A DNA stretch of 64,000 bases, taken from an uncultured Muribaculaceae bacterium (GTDB lineage: Bacteria > Bacteroidota > Bacteroidia > Bacteroidales > Muribaculaceae). A program made the position numbers and the translations under genes. Location of the stretch: contig CAJUAF010000009.1 of assembly GCA_910584365.1 (NCBI GenBank), positions 1 through 64,000 of the forward strand, given 5' to 3'. This document shows positions 24,345 to 33,074 of the stretch, piece by piece. How positions within the stretch are numbered: the stretch's first letter is position 1; each line of letters opens with the position of its first letter. The notes under the pieces are model-generated. The model was not told where the DNA came from and ran no database searches. It was given only the letters and a program-made list of their open reading frames with translations.

Positions 24345-25289
24345 ATGACCGCAATGCAGAATAACTCAAATATCCAGGCCGCGGACGTCAGCATGGCCGT
24401 CGAAATCGGCGCCCTGAAAATGAAGAACCCGATGCTCACCGCGTCCGGCACTTTCGGATTCGGCGAGGAATTCGCGGATTTCATCGACCTGGAACGCCTG
24501 GGAGGATTCATCGTCAAGGGAACCACTCTCGAACCGCGCGAAGGAAACCCCTATCCGCGCATGGCCGAGACCCCTTCTGGGATGCTCAACGCCGTGGGGC
24601 TTCAGAACAAAGGAGTCGATCATTTCATCTCCGAGATTTATCCGCGTCTCAAAGGGCTCGACACGAATGTGCTGGTCAATGTTTCCGGCGCTAAAATCGA
24701 AGATTACGTAGCCGTGGCCGAAAAGCTCTCCGGGCTGGAAAGAATATCGGCTATCGAGGTCAATATCTCCTGCCCCAACGTGAAGCAGGGGGGTATGGCT
24801 TTCGGAACCACCTGCGACGGAGCCGCCGCCGTTACCGCCGCCGTGCGCAAAGCCTGGCCCCGCACGCTGATTGTCAAACTCTCGCCCAACGTCACCTCCA
24901 TAGCAGACATCGCCCGAGCCGTCGAAGCCGAGGGGGCCGATTCCGTATCCCTGATCAACACCCTTATGGGGATGGCCGTCGACGTGGAGCGCCGCCGCCC
25001 GTGCCTGTCCACAGTGACCGGCGGTCTCTCCGGCGCCGCCGTGCGCCCCGTGGCCGTCAGAATGGTATGGCAGACGGCCAAGGCCGTCGGGATTCCGGTC
25101 ATCGGTCTGGGAGGGATTTCCTGCGGCCGCGACGCGATAGAGTTCATGTTGGCGGGGGCCCGCGCCGTCCAGATCGGCACAGCCAATTTCATCAATCCGG
25201 CTGTCACGGTCGAAGCTGTCGAGTGGATGCGCCAGTGGTGTGTGCGCCACGGCGTCCGCGACATCAACGAAATCGTTGGGGAAATCTGA
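24345..25289 (+). CDS. pyrD: Dihydroorotate dehydrogenase B, catalytic subunit
   Basis: The 314-residue FMN barrel has the class 1B features: NPMLTASGTFGFG, VKGTT, NISCPNVKQGG with the catalytic Cys in SCPN, the KLSPNVT phosphate region and GLGGISCGRDA near the C-terminus. It oxidises dihydroorotate to orotate with PyrK. An ATG at 24354 is a possible alternative start three codons in. Confidence 0.95.
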   Translation: MTAMQNNSNIQAADVSMAVEIGALKMKNPMLTASGTFGFGEEFADFIDLERLGGFIVKGTTLEPREGNPYPRMAETPSGMLNAVGLQNKGVDHFISEIYPRLKGLDTNVLVNVSGAKIEDYVAVAEKLSGLERISAIEVNISCPNVKQGGMAFGTTCDGAAAVTAAVRKAWPRTLIVKLSPNVTSIADIARAVEAEGADSVSLINTLMGMAVDVERRRPCLSTVTGGLSGAAVRPVAVRMVWQTAKAVGIPVIGLGGISCGRDAIEFMLAGARAVQIGTANFINPAVTVEAVEWMRQWCVRHGVRDINEIVGEI

Positions 25290-25343
25290 CCCCGCTCCTT
25301 TTAACCTCAGTAACTAAAACTCCTTGTCTTTACATATAGCCTA

Positions 25344-26315
25344 ATGGGACTTTTCAGCAAGTTTTTCTCAAAGGAAAAGAAAGAGACCCTCGACAAGGGT
25401 CTTGACCGCACCAAGCAGGGACTGTTCTCGAAAATAACCCGTGCAATCGCCGGCAAATCGAAGATTGACGACGACGTTCTCGACAACCTCGAGGAAGTCT
25501 TCATCACCTCCGATGTCGGCGTGGATACCACGCTTAAGATAATCGACCGTATCCAGGCCCGCGTGGCCCGCGACAAATATGTCAGCTCCTCCGAACTCAA
25601 CAGACTCCTCTGCGAGGAAATCTGCGGGCTTCTGGCCGAGAACAACAACGAGTCAGCCGAAGAGGATTTCACCGTTCCTCCCAGCCACAAGCCCCATGTC
25701 ATAATGGTCGTGGGCGTCAACGGCGTCGGCAAGACAACCACCATCGGCAAACTCGCCGCCCAGTTCAAGGCCGCCGGCAACAAGGTAATGCTCGGGGCGG
25801 CCGACACATTCCGCGCCGCCGCCGTAGAGCAGCTCGACATATGGGGCGAACGCGCCGGAGTGCCCGTAGTGAAGCAGAAGCTCGGGGCTGACCCCGCCGC
25901 CGTGGCCTTCGACACTCTTCAGTCGGCGAAAGCCAACGATGTCGATGTCGTCATCATTGACACGGCCGGGCGCCTCCACAACAAGAAAGGGCTGATGGAT
26001 GAACTGTCTAAAATCCGCAACGTGATGCAGAAAGTCGTTCCCGACGCGCCCCATGAAGTCCTGCTGGTGCTTGACGGCTCGACCGGGCAGAACGCTTTCG
26101 AGCAGGCCCGTCAGTTCGTTGCCGCAACCAGCGTGAACGAACTGGCCATAACCAAACTCGACGGCACGGCGAAAGGTGGCGTCGTAATCGGCATCTCCGA
26201 CCAGTTCAAGATTCCGGTAAAATATATCGGTCTCGGAGAGGGAATCAACGACCTCCAGGTCTTCCACAAGAAGGAATTCGTGGAATCGCTCTTCGGCGAA
26301 GAGAATCTGAAATAA
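25344..26315 (+). CDS. ftsY: Signal recognition particle receptor FtsY
   Basis: The 323-residue GTPase has the N domain (about 1-100) and G domain with GVNGVGKTTT, DTFRAAAVEQL, DTAGRL and TKLDGTAKGG, then GLGEGINDLQVF at the C-terminus. It docks SRP-ribosome complexes at the membrane. It lacks a long acidic A domain, usual for Bacteroidetes. rimO follows seven bases downstream. Confidence 0.97.
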   Translation: MGLFSKFFSKEKKETLDKGLDRTKQGLFSKITRAIAGKSKIDDDVLDNLEEVFITSDVGVDTTLKIIDRIQARVARDKYVSSSELNRLLCEEICGLLAENNNESAEEDFTVPPSHKPHVIMVVGVNGVGKTTTIGKLAAQFKAAGNKVMLGAADTFRAAAVEQLDIWGERAGVPVVKQKLGADPAAVAFDTLQSAKANDVDVVIIDTAGRLHNKKGLMDELSKIRNVMQKVVPDAPHEVLLVLDGSTGQNAFEQARQFVAATSVNELAITKLDGTAKGGVVIGISDQFKIPVKYIGLGEGINDLQVFHKKEFVESLFGEENLK

Positions 26316-26322
26316 CCGGGGG

Positions 26323-27711
26323 ATGGGTACGGGAAAGAAAAAAGGCGCCTCTGCCGGGCGCAGGAGTGTCAACGTCGTCACTCTCGGTTGTTCCAAGAAC
26401 CTCGTGGATTCCGAAAGGGTTCTGAAGATGCTCTCGGATGCCGGCTTCGACGCCTGGCACCAGACGGATCGCCCTACCGACATCGTGGTGGTGAACACCT
26501 GCGGTTTCATCGGCGACGCCAAAGAGGAATCCGTCAACACAATCCTTGAATTCTGCAGCGCCAAACAGGACGGCCGGATTCGCGAGCTTTACGTGATGGG
26601 ATGCCTCTCGGAGCGTTACCGCGATGAACTGAAATCCGAGATTCCGGAAGTGGACCGTTTCTACGGCAAGTATGACTGGACCGGTCTGGTCGACGATCTT
26701 CTTGCCCGCGACAGAGAGGAGGAACTCACCTACGGACGCCGCATCACCACCCCCTCCCACCACGCCTACCTGAAGATCTCCGAGGGGTGCGACCGTTTCT
26801 GCGCGTTCTGCGCCATACCTCTCATCACCGGGCGTCATCATTCCCGCCCCGTGGAAGAGATTCTGGAGGAAACGCGCCGCCTGGCCGCCTCCGGCGTAAA
26901 GGAAATCAACGTCATAGCCCAGGACCTTTCCAGCTACGGCAAGGACCTGTACGGCAGCCTGTCGCTGGGACGCCTGATCGACAGCATGGCCGACGTGGAG
27001 GGAATCGAGCGCATACGTCTCCACTATGCCTACCCCGCGGAATTTCCCCGCGACATCCTGGAGGTAATGCGCCGTCGTCCTAACGTGTGCAGCTATCTCG
27101 ACATCGCCCTCCAGCATATTTCCGACAACGTGCTGACGAAGATGCGGCGCCATATCACCGCCGCCGAGACCCGCGCTCTGCTTGACGAAATCCGCCGGGA
27201 GGTACCCGGCATCCACCTGCGTACCACTCTCATGGTCGGTTTCCCCGGCGAGACCGAGGAGGACTTCCTTCAGCTGATGGATTTCGTCCGTGAGCAGCGC
27301 TTCGAGCGTATGGGAGCCTTCGCCTACTGTGAGGAGGAGGGTACTTTCGCCGCCCGCAATCTCCCTGATGAAATCCCCGCTGACGTAAAGCAGGATCGGC
27401 TCGGGCGCCTCATGGCCTTGCAGGAAGAGATTTCCCTGGAGATACAGCAGGAAAAGGTCGGCAAGACATTCAAGGTCATAATCGACTCCGAGGAAGAAGA
27501 TTACTTTGTGGGACGTACCGAATATGACTCCCCTGAAGTCGATCCCGAAGTACTGGTCAAAAAGACACTTCCCCTACGCGCGGGAGACATCGTGGAGGTC
27601 CGGATTACCGACGCGCTTCCTTTTGAACTAATCGGGACTCCGGTGGAATCCACCGGGGAAAATGACGGACCGGCAAACGCCGGCGATGACGGGCAAAATG
27701 CTAAACCCTAA
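26323..27711 (+). CDS. rimO: Ribosomal protein S12 methylthiotransferase RimO
   Basis: The 462-residue radical-SAM enzyme has an N-terminal UPF0004 domain (LGCSKNLVDSER, three Cys for one 4Fe-4S cluster), the radical SAM motif C-X3-C-X2-C in GCDRFCAFC and a C-terminal TRAM domain ending the fold. It attaches a methylthio group to the conserved Asp of S12. A short acidic/Asn-rich tail follows TRAM. Part of the pyrK-menF run. Confidence 0.95.
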   Translation: MGTGKKKGASAGRRSVNVVTLGCSKNLVDSERVLKMLSDAGFDAWHQTDRPTDIVVVNTCGFIGDAKEESVNTILEFCSAKQDGRIRELYVMGCLSERYRDELKSEIPEVDRFYGKYDWTGLVDDLLARDREEELTYGRRITTPSHHAYLKISEGCDRFCAFCAIPLITGRHHSRPVEEILEETRRLAASGVKEINVIAQDLSSYGKDLYGSLSLGRLIDSMADVEGIERIRLHYAYPAEFPRDILEVMRRRPNVCSYLDIALQHISDNVLTKMRRHITAAETRALLDEIRREVPGIHLRTTLMVGFPGETEEDFLQLMDFVREQRFERMGAFAYCEEEGTFAARNLPDEIPADVKQDRLGRLMALQEEISLEIQQEKVGKTFKVIIDSEEEDYFVGRTEYDSPEVDPEVLVKKTLPLRAGDIVEVRITDALPFELIGTPVESTGENDGPANAGDDGQNAKP

Positions 27712-27719
27712 GCTGAAGG

Positions 27720-28781
27720 ATGATTCCCGGTCCGATAAAACAAGCGTGTGCCGAAGCCCTGTCCGCAGGGCTTTCGTTTGCCTGTTTCCGTATGCCCGGC
27801 AGTGAGGAAGTCGTTTTTCTGGCCGATAGCGGGGAGGGGAAACCCCGTTCACAACTGACGTTTGAAATCAGTCCGTGGCTGTCGGGAAATACCGGGAGAA
27901 TTGTCATCCGCGACCGTATGGACACGGAAATTATCGGGAGTCTGCGGGCACAGAATCCTAAGGGCGCGTCAGCCTTTGTCTCCGAACCCGCGATTTCCCG
28001 GGAAGACTATCTTGCCGCTGTCAGCAAGGTCATCGACAGTTGCCGCCGCCGCGACGGGAAAACCGTCTATTCCCGGGTAATCACCGGCGCGAATCCCTCG
28101 CTTGACATTCCGGAAACCGCCGACAGTCTTTTTTCGGAGTTCCCGGAAGCCTTCGGATTTCTGTACTTCACTCCGAGTACAGGCTGCTGGCTTGGCGCCT
28201 CTCCGGAGACTCTGCTCTCGGTGGATTTCGCCGAAGGTAAGTTCTCGACTATGGCCCTGGCCGGTACCAGAAACCTTGATGCAGCCGACGCCCCGTGGGA
28301 TGACAAGAATCTGCGGGAAAACGCTTTCGTGGCAGACTTCTTCGGCGGGAAATTCGCCGCCCTGGGGCTTGATTATGACATATCTCCCCTGGAATCGGTC
28401 ACTTATGGTCCAGTGCAGCATCTGTGCCGGAAAATCACCGGGAAATTCACCCCGGCGGATGATATGGATTCCGTACTGGAGGCTATCAACCCTACGCCGG
28501 CCCTATGCGGGACCCCTACCGACGAAGCCCTGCGCGACATCGCCGCCTGCGAACTTCATTCCCGGAGATGCTACGGCGGATATGTGGCCGTCCGTACCCC
28601 CGGACGTCTTGATGCTTTTGTCAACCTGCGGAGCGCCCTGGTAGCCACCGACGGATCCGGACGCTTCAACGTTTTTGCCGGCGGAGGAATCACTCCCGAT
28701 TCCGACCCCGCGACCGAGTTCCGGGAAACTTCCGCAAAAGCCTCCTGTCTGCTGGCTCTGCTGAGTGAAAGGACTGACTGA
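27720..28781 (+). CDS. menF: Isochorismate synthase
   Basis: The 353-residue chorismate-binding enzyme has the C-terminal catalytic signature: ATEFRETSAKASCLL, FAGGGITPDSDP, CGTPTDEALRDIA, and ELHSRRCYGGYVA. It would convert chorismate to isochorismate, the entry to menaquinone. It overlaps the operon structure closely (eight bases after rimO). No other men gene is next to it in this window, so an alternative is an EntC/PchA-type role, but the size fits Bacteroidetes MenF. Confidence 0.85.
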   Translation: MIPGPIKQACAEALSAGLSFACFRMPGSEEVVFLADSGEGKPRSQLTFEISPWLSGNTGRIVIRDRMDTEIIGSLRAQNPKGASAFVSEPAISREDYLAAVSKVIDSCRRRDGKTVYSRVITGANPSLDIPETADSLFSEFPEAFGFLYFTPSTGCWLGASPETLLSVDFAEGKFSTMALAGTRNLDAADAPWDDKNLRENAFVADFFGGKFAALGLDYDISPLESVTYGPVQHLCRKITGKFTPADDMDSVLEAINPTPALCGTPTDEALRDIAACELHSRRCYGGYVAVRTPGRLDAFVNLRSALVATDGSGRFNVFAGGGITPDSDPATEFRETSAKASCLLALLSERTD

Positions 28782-28879
28782 GACCGCGCGACTCTCCGCC
28801 GAAGTCTCTTCTACACTACGGATGACTGTTTTTTAGCAAATTTAAGCCCTCGGATGCAGCAGATTCCGTCAAGAAATCG

Positions 28880-28887
28880 TAACTTTG
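28880..28887 (+). promoter_or_regulatory. -7 promoter element (TAACTTTG) for the DHH phosphoesterase
   Basis: A perfect TAnnTTTG that ends nine bases before the ATG at 28897, so the transcript would have a leader of only about five bases. Confidence 0.5.
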
Positions 28888-28896
28888 CACCTAATT

Positions 28897-29931
28897 ATGA
28901 GGAAGAATCTTATCGGACAGGAAACAATAGTTCGCCTGAGCGCCCTGATTGAAAAATCCAGGCGCATTGTCATCACCTGCCATCTCTCCCCCGACGGGGA
29001 TGCGATGGGTTCCTCGCTGGGTCTGTGCCGCATACTGCGCAACCTCGGCAAGGAAGTGAGGGTCATCACTCCCGATACTCCTCCACGCTATCTGATGTTC
29101 CTCCCCGGAGCCGACCAGGTGATGCCTTTCTCCCGCTTCGAGACTTACGCCAACCGCGCTATGGCAGACGCCGACCTGATTTTCTGCCTGGATTACAACG
29201 ACCCCAAGCGCGTTGACCTTGTAGGCCCCGGACTTCTTGCCTCGAAAGCCCGGAAGGTCATGATTGATCATCACCTCGGGCCTGACAGTTTCCCGGACCT
29301 TACAATCTCCCATCCCGAGGTTTCCTCCACCTCCGCGCTGGTCTTCATGGTGGCCGACCGCCTCGGTCTCGATGACAAAATCGACACGGAGGCCGCTGTG
29401 GCCATCTACACCGGCATGATGACCGATACCGGAAACTTCTCCTACAACTCCAACGATCCGCGACTCTACGAGATCATAGCCCGGCTTATCGAAAAAGGTA
29501 TCGACAAGGATGAAATCTACAAGGCCGTCTATTTCACCAACTCGGTAAACCGTCTGCGCCTGAACGGGTTCGCCATGCACGAGCGCTTCCGGGTCTTCCC
29601 CCAGCACCGCGCCGCCCTGATAACCCTCACGCGCAACGAGCTGAACTCTTTCCAGTATCAGAAAGGTGACACGGAAGACCTGGTGAACCGCCCTCTGACC
29701 TGCCCGGACATAACCTACTCCGTCTTCCTGCGCGAGGAATCGGACTACATCAAGGTCTCCACCCGCAGCAAGGGAGAATTCCCCGTCAACCTCCTCTGTT
29801 CGCGTTATTTCAACGGCGGAGGGCACCTCAACGCTGCCGGAGGCGAGTTTTACGGCACGCTTCAGGAAGCCATCGACACCCTCGCCGAAGCCATGCCCCT
29901 GTTCGACCAGTATCTTCCCCCCAAGCCCTGA
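28897..29931 (+). CDS. nrnA: DHH-family phosphoesterase, NrnA-like (oligoribonuclease / pAp phosphatase)
   Basis: The start is the ATG at 28897, not the TTG four codons earlier that overlaps the promoter element. The 344-residue enzyme has SPDGDAMGSS (Mn site), a DHH motif (MIDHHLGPD), a conserved TGMMTDTG strand and the DHHA1 C-terminal motif FNGGGHLNAAGG. NrnA degrades nano-RNAs and dephosphorylates pAp in organisms lacking Orn. The substrate is inferred from family. Confidence 0.88.
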   Translation: MRKNLIGQETIVRLSALIEKSRRIVITCHLSPDGDAMGSSLGLCRILRNLGKEVRVITPDTPPRYLMFLPGADQVMPFSRFETYANRAMADADLIFCLDYNDPKRVDLVGPGLLASKARKVMIDHHLGPDSFPDLTISHPEVSSTSALVFMVADRLGLDDKIDTEAAVAIYTGMMTDTGNFSYNSNDPRLYEIIARLIEKGIDKDEIYKAVYFTNSVNRLRLNGFAMHERFRVFPQHRAALITLTRNELNSFQYQKGDTEDLVNRPLTCPDITYSVFLREESDYIKVSTRSKGEFPVNLLCSRYFNGGGHLNAAGGEFYGTLQEAIDTLAEAMPLFDQYLPPKP

Positions 29932-29942
29932 CATTCAAGAAT

Positions 29943-30518
29943 ATGAAACTCCAGAAAATATTCCTTCCCCTGATAGCCGTGGCCCTGATGCTCGGCGCCT
30001 CGGCCTGCAAAGACTCAAAAAGCTATGCCGAACTTCTCAACGAGGAGACAAAATCGGTTAACGCTTTCCTGGCCGACCAGAATCTCATCCTCGACATACC
30101 CGAGGATTCGGTCTTTCTCTACGGGCCCGACGCTCCTTATTACCGTCTTGACGAAGACGGTAACGTGTTCATGCAGGTAATCGATCCGGGATCCGACCGC
30201 AGAGTTCCCGACAATGCCCAGGTCTACTTCCGCTTCACCCGCTACAACCTCCACGAATACGCCGCCACCGGAGTTCTCCCTTCGGGCTACGGCAATTCCG
30301 AAGATATGCTCTCCGGAAACGCTTCTTTCCGTTTCGGCAACTATACGCTCACGAGTTCCTCCCAGTGGGGTTCTGCCATCCAGCTTCCCCTCAACTTCCT
30401 GGGCTATGACTGCGAGGTCAACCTTGTTGTCAAATCCCAGCTTGGTCTCTCCAGCGAGATTTCCCAGGTAATCCCTTACCTCTACAATCTTCGCTACTTC
30501 GAGGCTCTGAGCGACTGA
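29943..30518 (+). CDS. DUF4827 lipoprotein
   Basis: The 191-residue protein has a lipoprotein signal with SAC lipobox (Cys near 22) and matches DUF4827, a Bacteroidales family: SYAELLNEETKSVNAFL and LPSGYGNSED-like segments. The fold resembles exported FKBP-type peptidyl-prolyl isomerases; catalytic activity is unproven. It follows the phosphoesterase by 11 bases and precedes glmM by about 120 bases, a neighbourhood I regard as typical of Bacteroidales. Confidence 0.8.
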   Translation: MKLQKIFLPLIAVALMLGASACKDSKSYAELLNEETKSVNAFLADQNLILDIPEDSVFLYGPDAPYYRLDEDGNVFMQVIDPGSDRRVPDNAQVYFRFTRYNLHEYAATGVLPSGYGNSEDMLSGNASFRFGNYTLTSSSQWGSAIQLPLNFLGYDCEVNLVVKSQLGLSSEISQVIPYLYNLRYFEALSD

Positions 30519-30641
30519 TCCCGTCATCCTTTATCGCTCTCCCCCTCCTTATAAACCCCATTACGCACCTTCGTCCGCCCCCAGGGCTGACGCCGCCCCC
30601 TCTCCTCCTGGGATTATTTACCTCCAGATTTACTTCTGCTT

Positions 30642-32030
30642 ATGTCACTTATCAAATCCATTTCCGGTATCCGCGGCACTATCGGCGGAAAGACCGGCGA
30701 GGGTCTCAGCCCCGTTGATGTTGTAAAGTTCACGGCCGCTTACGCCGCCCGGATCCGCAAGACCACCACGAAGACCTCCAACGTAATCGTTGTGGGACGC
30801 GACGCCCGTCTGTCGGGCAAGATGGTCGAGCGTCTTGTGGTCTCCACCCTCTGCGCCATGGGCTTCGATGTGGTCAATATCGGTCTGGCAAGCACACCCA
30901 CGACTGAAGTAGCCGTTGTAGGCGAGAACGCCTGCGGCGGTATCATCCTGACCGCTTCCCACAATCCCCGCCAGTGGAACGCCCTGAAGCTCCTCAACGA
31001 GAAAGGTGAATTCCTCAATGACGCCGAAGGAAAGGAAGTTCTCCGCATCGCCGAGGCTGAAGAATTCGAGTTCGCCGGAATCGACGATCTCGGCCATGAA
31101 GCCGTCAACACTACCTGGAACCGCCGTCATATCGACCAGGTTCTCGCTCTTGACCTTGTCGACACCGAAGCCATCACCAAAGCGGACTTCACCGTGGCCG
31201 TCGATGCCGTCAACTCCGTAGGCGGTATCGTAATACCTCAGCTGCTCCGCGCTCTCGGGGTCAAAAATATCATCGAACTCAACTGCGAGGCGACCGGTAA
31301 ATTCGCCCATACACCCGAACCTATTCCCGAAAATCTCACACAGATCGCCGACCTCATGAAAGAGGGACGCGCCGACGTGGGATTCGTGGTAGACCCCGAC
31401 GTTGACCGCCTGGCCATAGTGATGGAGAACGGCGAGATGTTTGTCGAGGAATATACCCTTGTGGCCGTCGCCGACTATGTACTGCGCCATACTCCCGGGG
31501 CGACCGTATCGAACCTTTCCAGCTCCCGTGCCCTGCGCGACGTCACCGAGGCTGCCGGATGCGTCTACAATGCCGCCGCAGTCGGTGAAGTGAACGTGGT
31601 TACAAAGATGAAAGAGACCGGCGCCGTCATCGGCGGCGAAGGTAACGGCGGAGTCATCTATCCTGCCGCCCATTATGGCCGCGACGCACTCGTAGGCGTA
31701 GCCCTTTTCCTGACCCTCATGGCCAAGAGCGGCAAAAAGGTCAGCGAACTCAAGGCCGATTATCCCGCATACGCCATCGCCAAAAACAAAATCGAACTGA
31801 CCCCCGACATCAATGTAGACGCCATTCTCGAGGCGATGAAAGAGCGCTACAAGACCGAGAAAATCACCGATATCGACGGAGTGAAAATCGATTTCCCCCA
31901 GTCGTGGGTCCACCTGCGCAAGTCCAACACCGAGCCTATCATCCGCATCTATGCCGAGGCCCACACGATGGAGGAAGCCGATGCGCTCGCCAACGACATC
32001 AAGGGTGTAATCGCTTCCATCTGCCACTGA
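30642..32030 (+). CDS. glmM: Phosphoglucosamine mutase-like phosphohexomutase
   Basis: A 462-residue phosphoglucomutase-superfamily enzyme with the active-site Ser106 in TASHNP, metal-binding loop DPDVDRLA, sugar-specificity loop GEGNGG and phosphate-binding loop RKSNTEPIIRIY at the C-terminus. It most likely converts glucosamine-6-phosphate to glucosamine-1-phosphate for peptidoglycan and LPS. Bacteroidetes GlmM and phosphomannomutase are close relatives, so ManB activity cannot be excluded. A hairpin terminator follows. Confidence 0.85.
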   Translation: MSLIKSISGIRGTIGGKTGEGLSPVDVVKFTAAYAARIRKTTTKTSNVIVVGRDARLSGKMVERLVVSTLCAMGFDVVNIGLASTPTTEVAVVGENACGGIILTASHNPRQWNALKLLNEKGEFLNDAEGKEVLRIAEAEEFEFAGIDDLGHEAVNTTWNRRHIDQVLALDLVDTEAITKADFTVAVDAVNSVGGIVIPQLLRALGVKNIIELNCEATGKFAHTPEPIPENLTQIADLMKEGRADVGFVVDPDVDRLAIVMENGEMFVEEYTLVAVADYVLRHTPGATVSNLSSSRALRDVTEAAGCVYNAAAVGEVNVVTKMKETGAVIGGEGNGGVIYPAAHYGRDALVGVALFLTLMAKSGKKVSELKADYPAYAIAKNKIELTPDINVDAILEAMKERYKTEKITDIDGVKIDFPQSWVHLRKSNTEPIIRIYAEAHTMEEADALANDIKGVIASICH

Positions 32031-32060
32031 TCAATTCAATCTCCTGAAAGAATCTGTAAA

Positions 32061-32097
32061 AGCGCCGGAAGCGGATGTTTCCGGCACTTTTTATTTA
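32061..32097 (+). terminator. Hairpin terminator after glmM
   Basis: GCCGGAA (32064-32070) pairs with TTCCGGC (32079-32085), followed by ACTTTTTATTT, a typical intrinsic terminator. Confidence 0.85.
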
Positions 32098-32118
32098 ATA
32101 GCTTTATTTCGTCAGCTC

Positions 32119-33054
32119 ATGTTACGCAAATTTTTCTCTCTGTTGCTCTTTGCAGCCGCCCTCACTGCCGCCGGCGCCGACTGGGCGTTACCAAAAGTCT
32201 CCGTAGCTATTCTGCGCGGTGCGCCGGGCCATTCTTCCGAACAGGTGTCACAGGTTGTAATGGGCACGCCCCTGGAAGTGACCGAAAAGCGGGGCGACTG
32301 GTGGAAAGTCGAGACTCCGGAAGGATATACGGGCTTTGTGCGCTCCAACACCCTCAGCCCTCTTGATGACGCCGGGATGGACTTGTGGCGCAATAGTCCC
32401 CGTGTCATTGTCGTCTCGGATGAAGAAATAAACGCGTTTATCCCGGAAGGGCACGAACAGGTCCGGGTCAGTGACCTTGTCAGCGGCTGTATTCTCCAGG
32501 TTGACCGGAATTCAGAGTACAATACCTGCGCCTCCTCCGTTGTGCCTGTCATACTTCCCGACGGACGCAAAGGCCAGGTAAGGCGGACCGAGGTGATGCC
32601 GCTGGAAGACTGGGCCAACCAGACCTGGAACTCCGAACGCTTTCCCCGGGATGCCAAAAGACTTATGGGTGCCCCCTACGTATGGGGCGGAACCTCCACC
32701 AAAGGGATGGACTGCTCCGGACTGACCCAGATATGCGCCTACCGCCAGGGAGTCATGCTGCCGCGCGATGCCTCCCAGCAGGCGAAAATCGGCACTCCCG
32801 TTGACAAATCGGCCATTGATTCGTTTCTTCCCGGCGACCTTCTTTTCTTCGGCAACGTCAATACGGGCCGAGTAACCCATGTCGCCATCTCCCTGGGAGG
32901 TCCCCGCTATGTCCACTGCTCTGCCCGTGTACGCCTCAGTTCCCTGTCACCCGCCGATTCCGACTATGAAAATCCCGGACTGATTTCCGTGCGCCGCCTC
33001 GACCCCGAGACACTCACCCGCCTCTCCCTCCTCAATTCCCCGCGTTACTTCTGA
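32119..33054 (+). CDS. Exported NlpC/P60 peptidoglycan endopeptidase with SH3 domains
   Basis: The 311-residue protein has a signal peptide (1-22), two SH3-like segments (about 30-80 and 110-160) and an NlpC/P60 domain with the catalytic Cys in MDCSGLTQ, His in VTHVAISLG and a third polar residue in YVHCSARV. It would cut peptide cross-bridges (gamma-D-Glu to diamino acid) in the periplasm. The gene is alone between a terminator and a convergent PEGA gene that ends 20 bases away. Confidence 0.92.
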   Translation: MLRKFFSLLLFAAALTAAGADWALPKVSVAILRGAPGHSSEQVSQVVMGTPLEVTEKRGDWWKVETPEGYTGFVRSNTLSPLDDAGMDLWRNSPRVIVVSDEEINAFIPEGHEQVRVSDLVSGCILQVDRNSEYNTCASSVVPVILPDGRKGQVRRTEVMPLEDWANQTWNSERFPRDAKRLMGAPYVWGGTSTKGMDCSGLTQICAYRQGVMLPRDASQQAKIGTPVDKSAIDSFLPGDLLFFGNVNTGRVTHVAISLGGPRYVHCSARVRLSSLSPADSDYENPGLISVRRLDPETLTRLSLLNSPRYF

Positions 33055-33074
33055 CCCGGAGCCGCAAAAAGGCT

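Noticed and set aside
30645..32027. A 460-residue minus-strand frame opposite glmM
   Set aside because: It is an exact mirror of the glmM coding region; the glmM motifs are unmistakable and no feature supports the antisense product.
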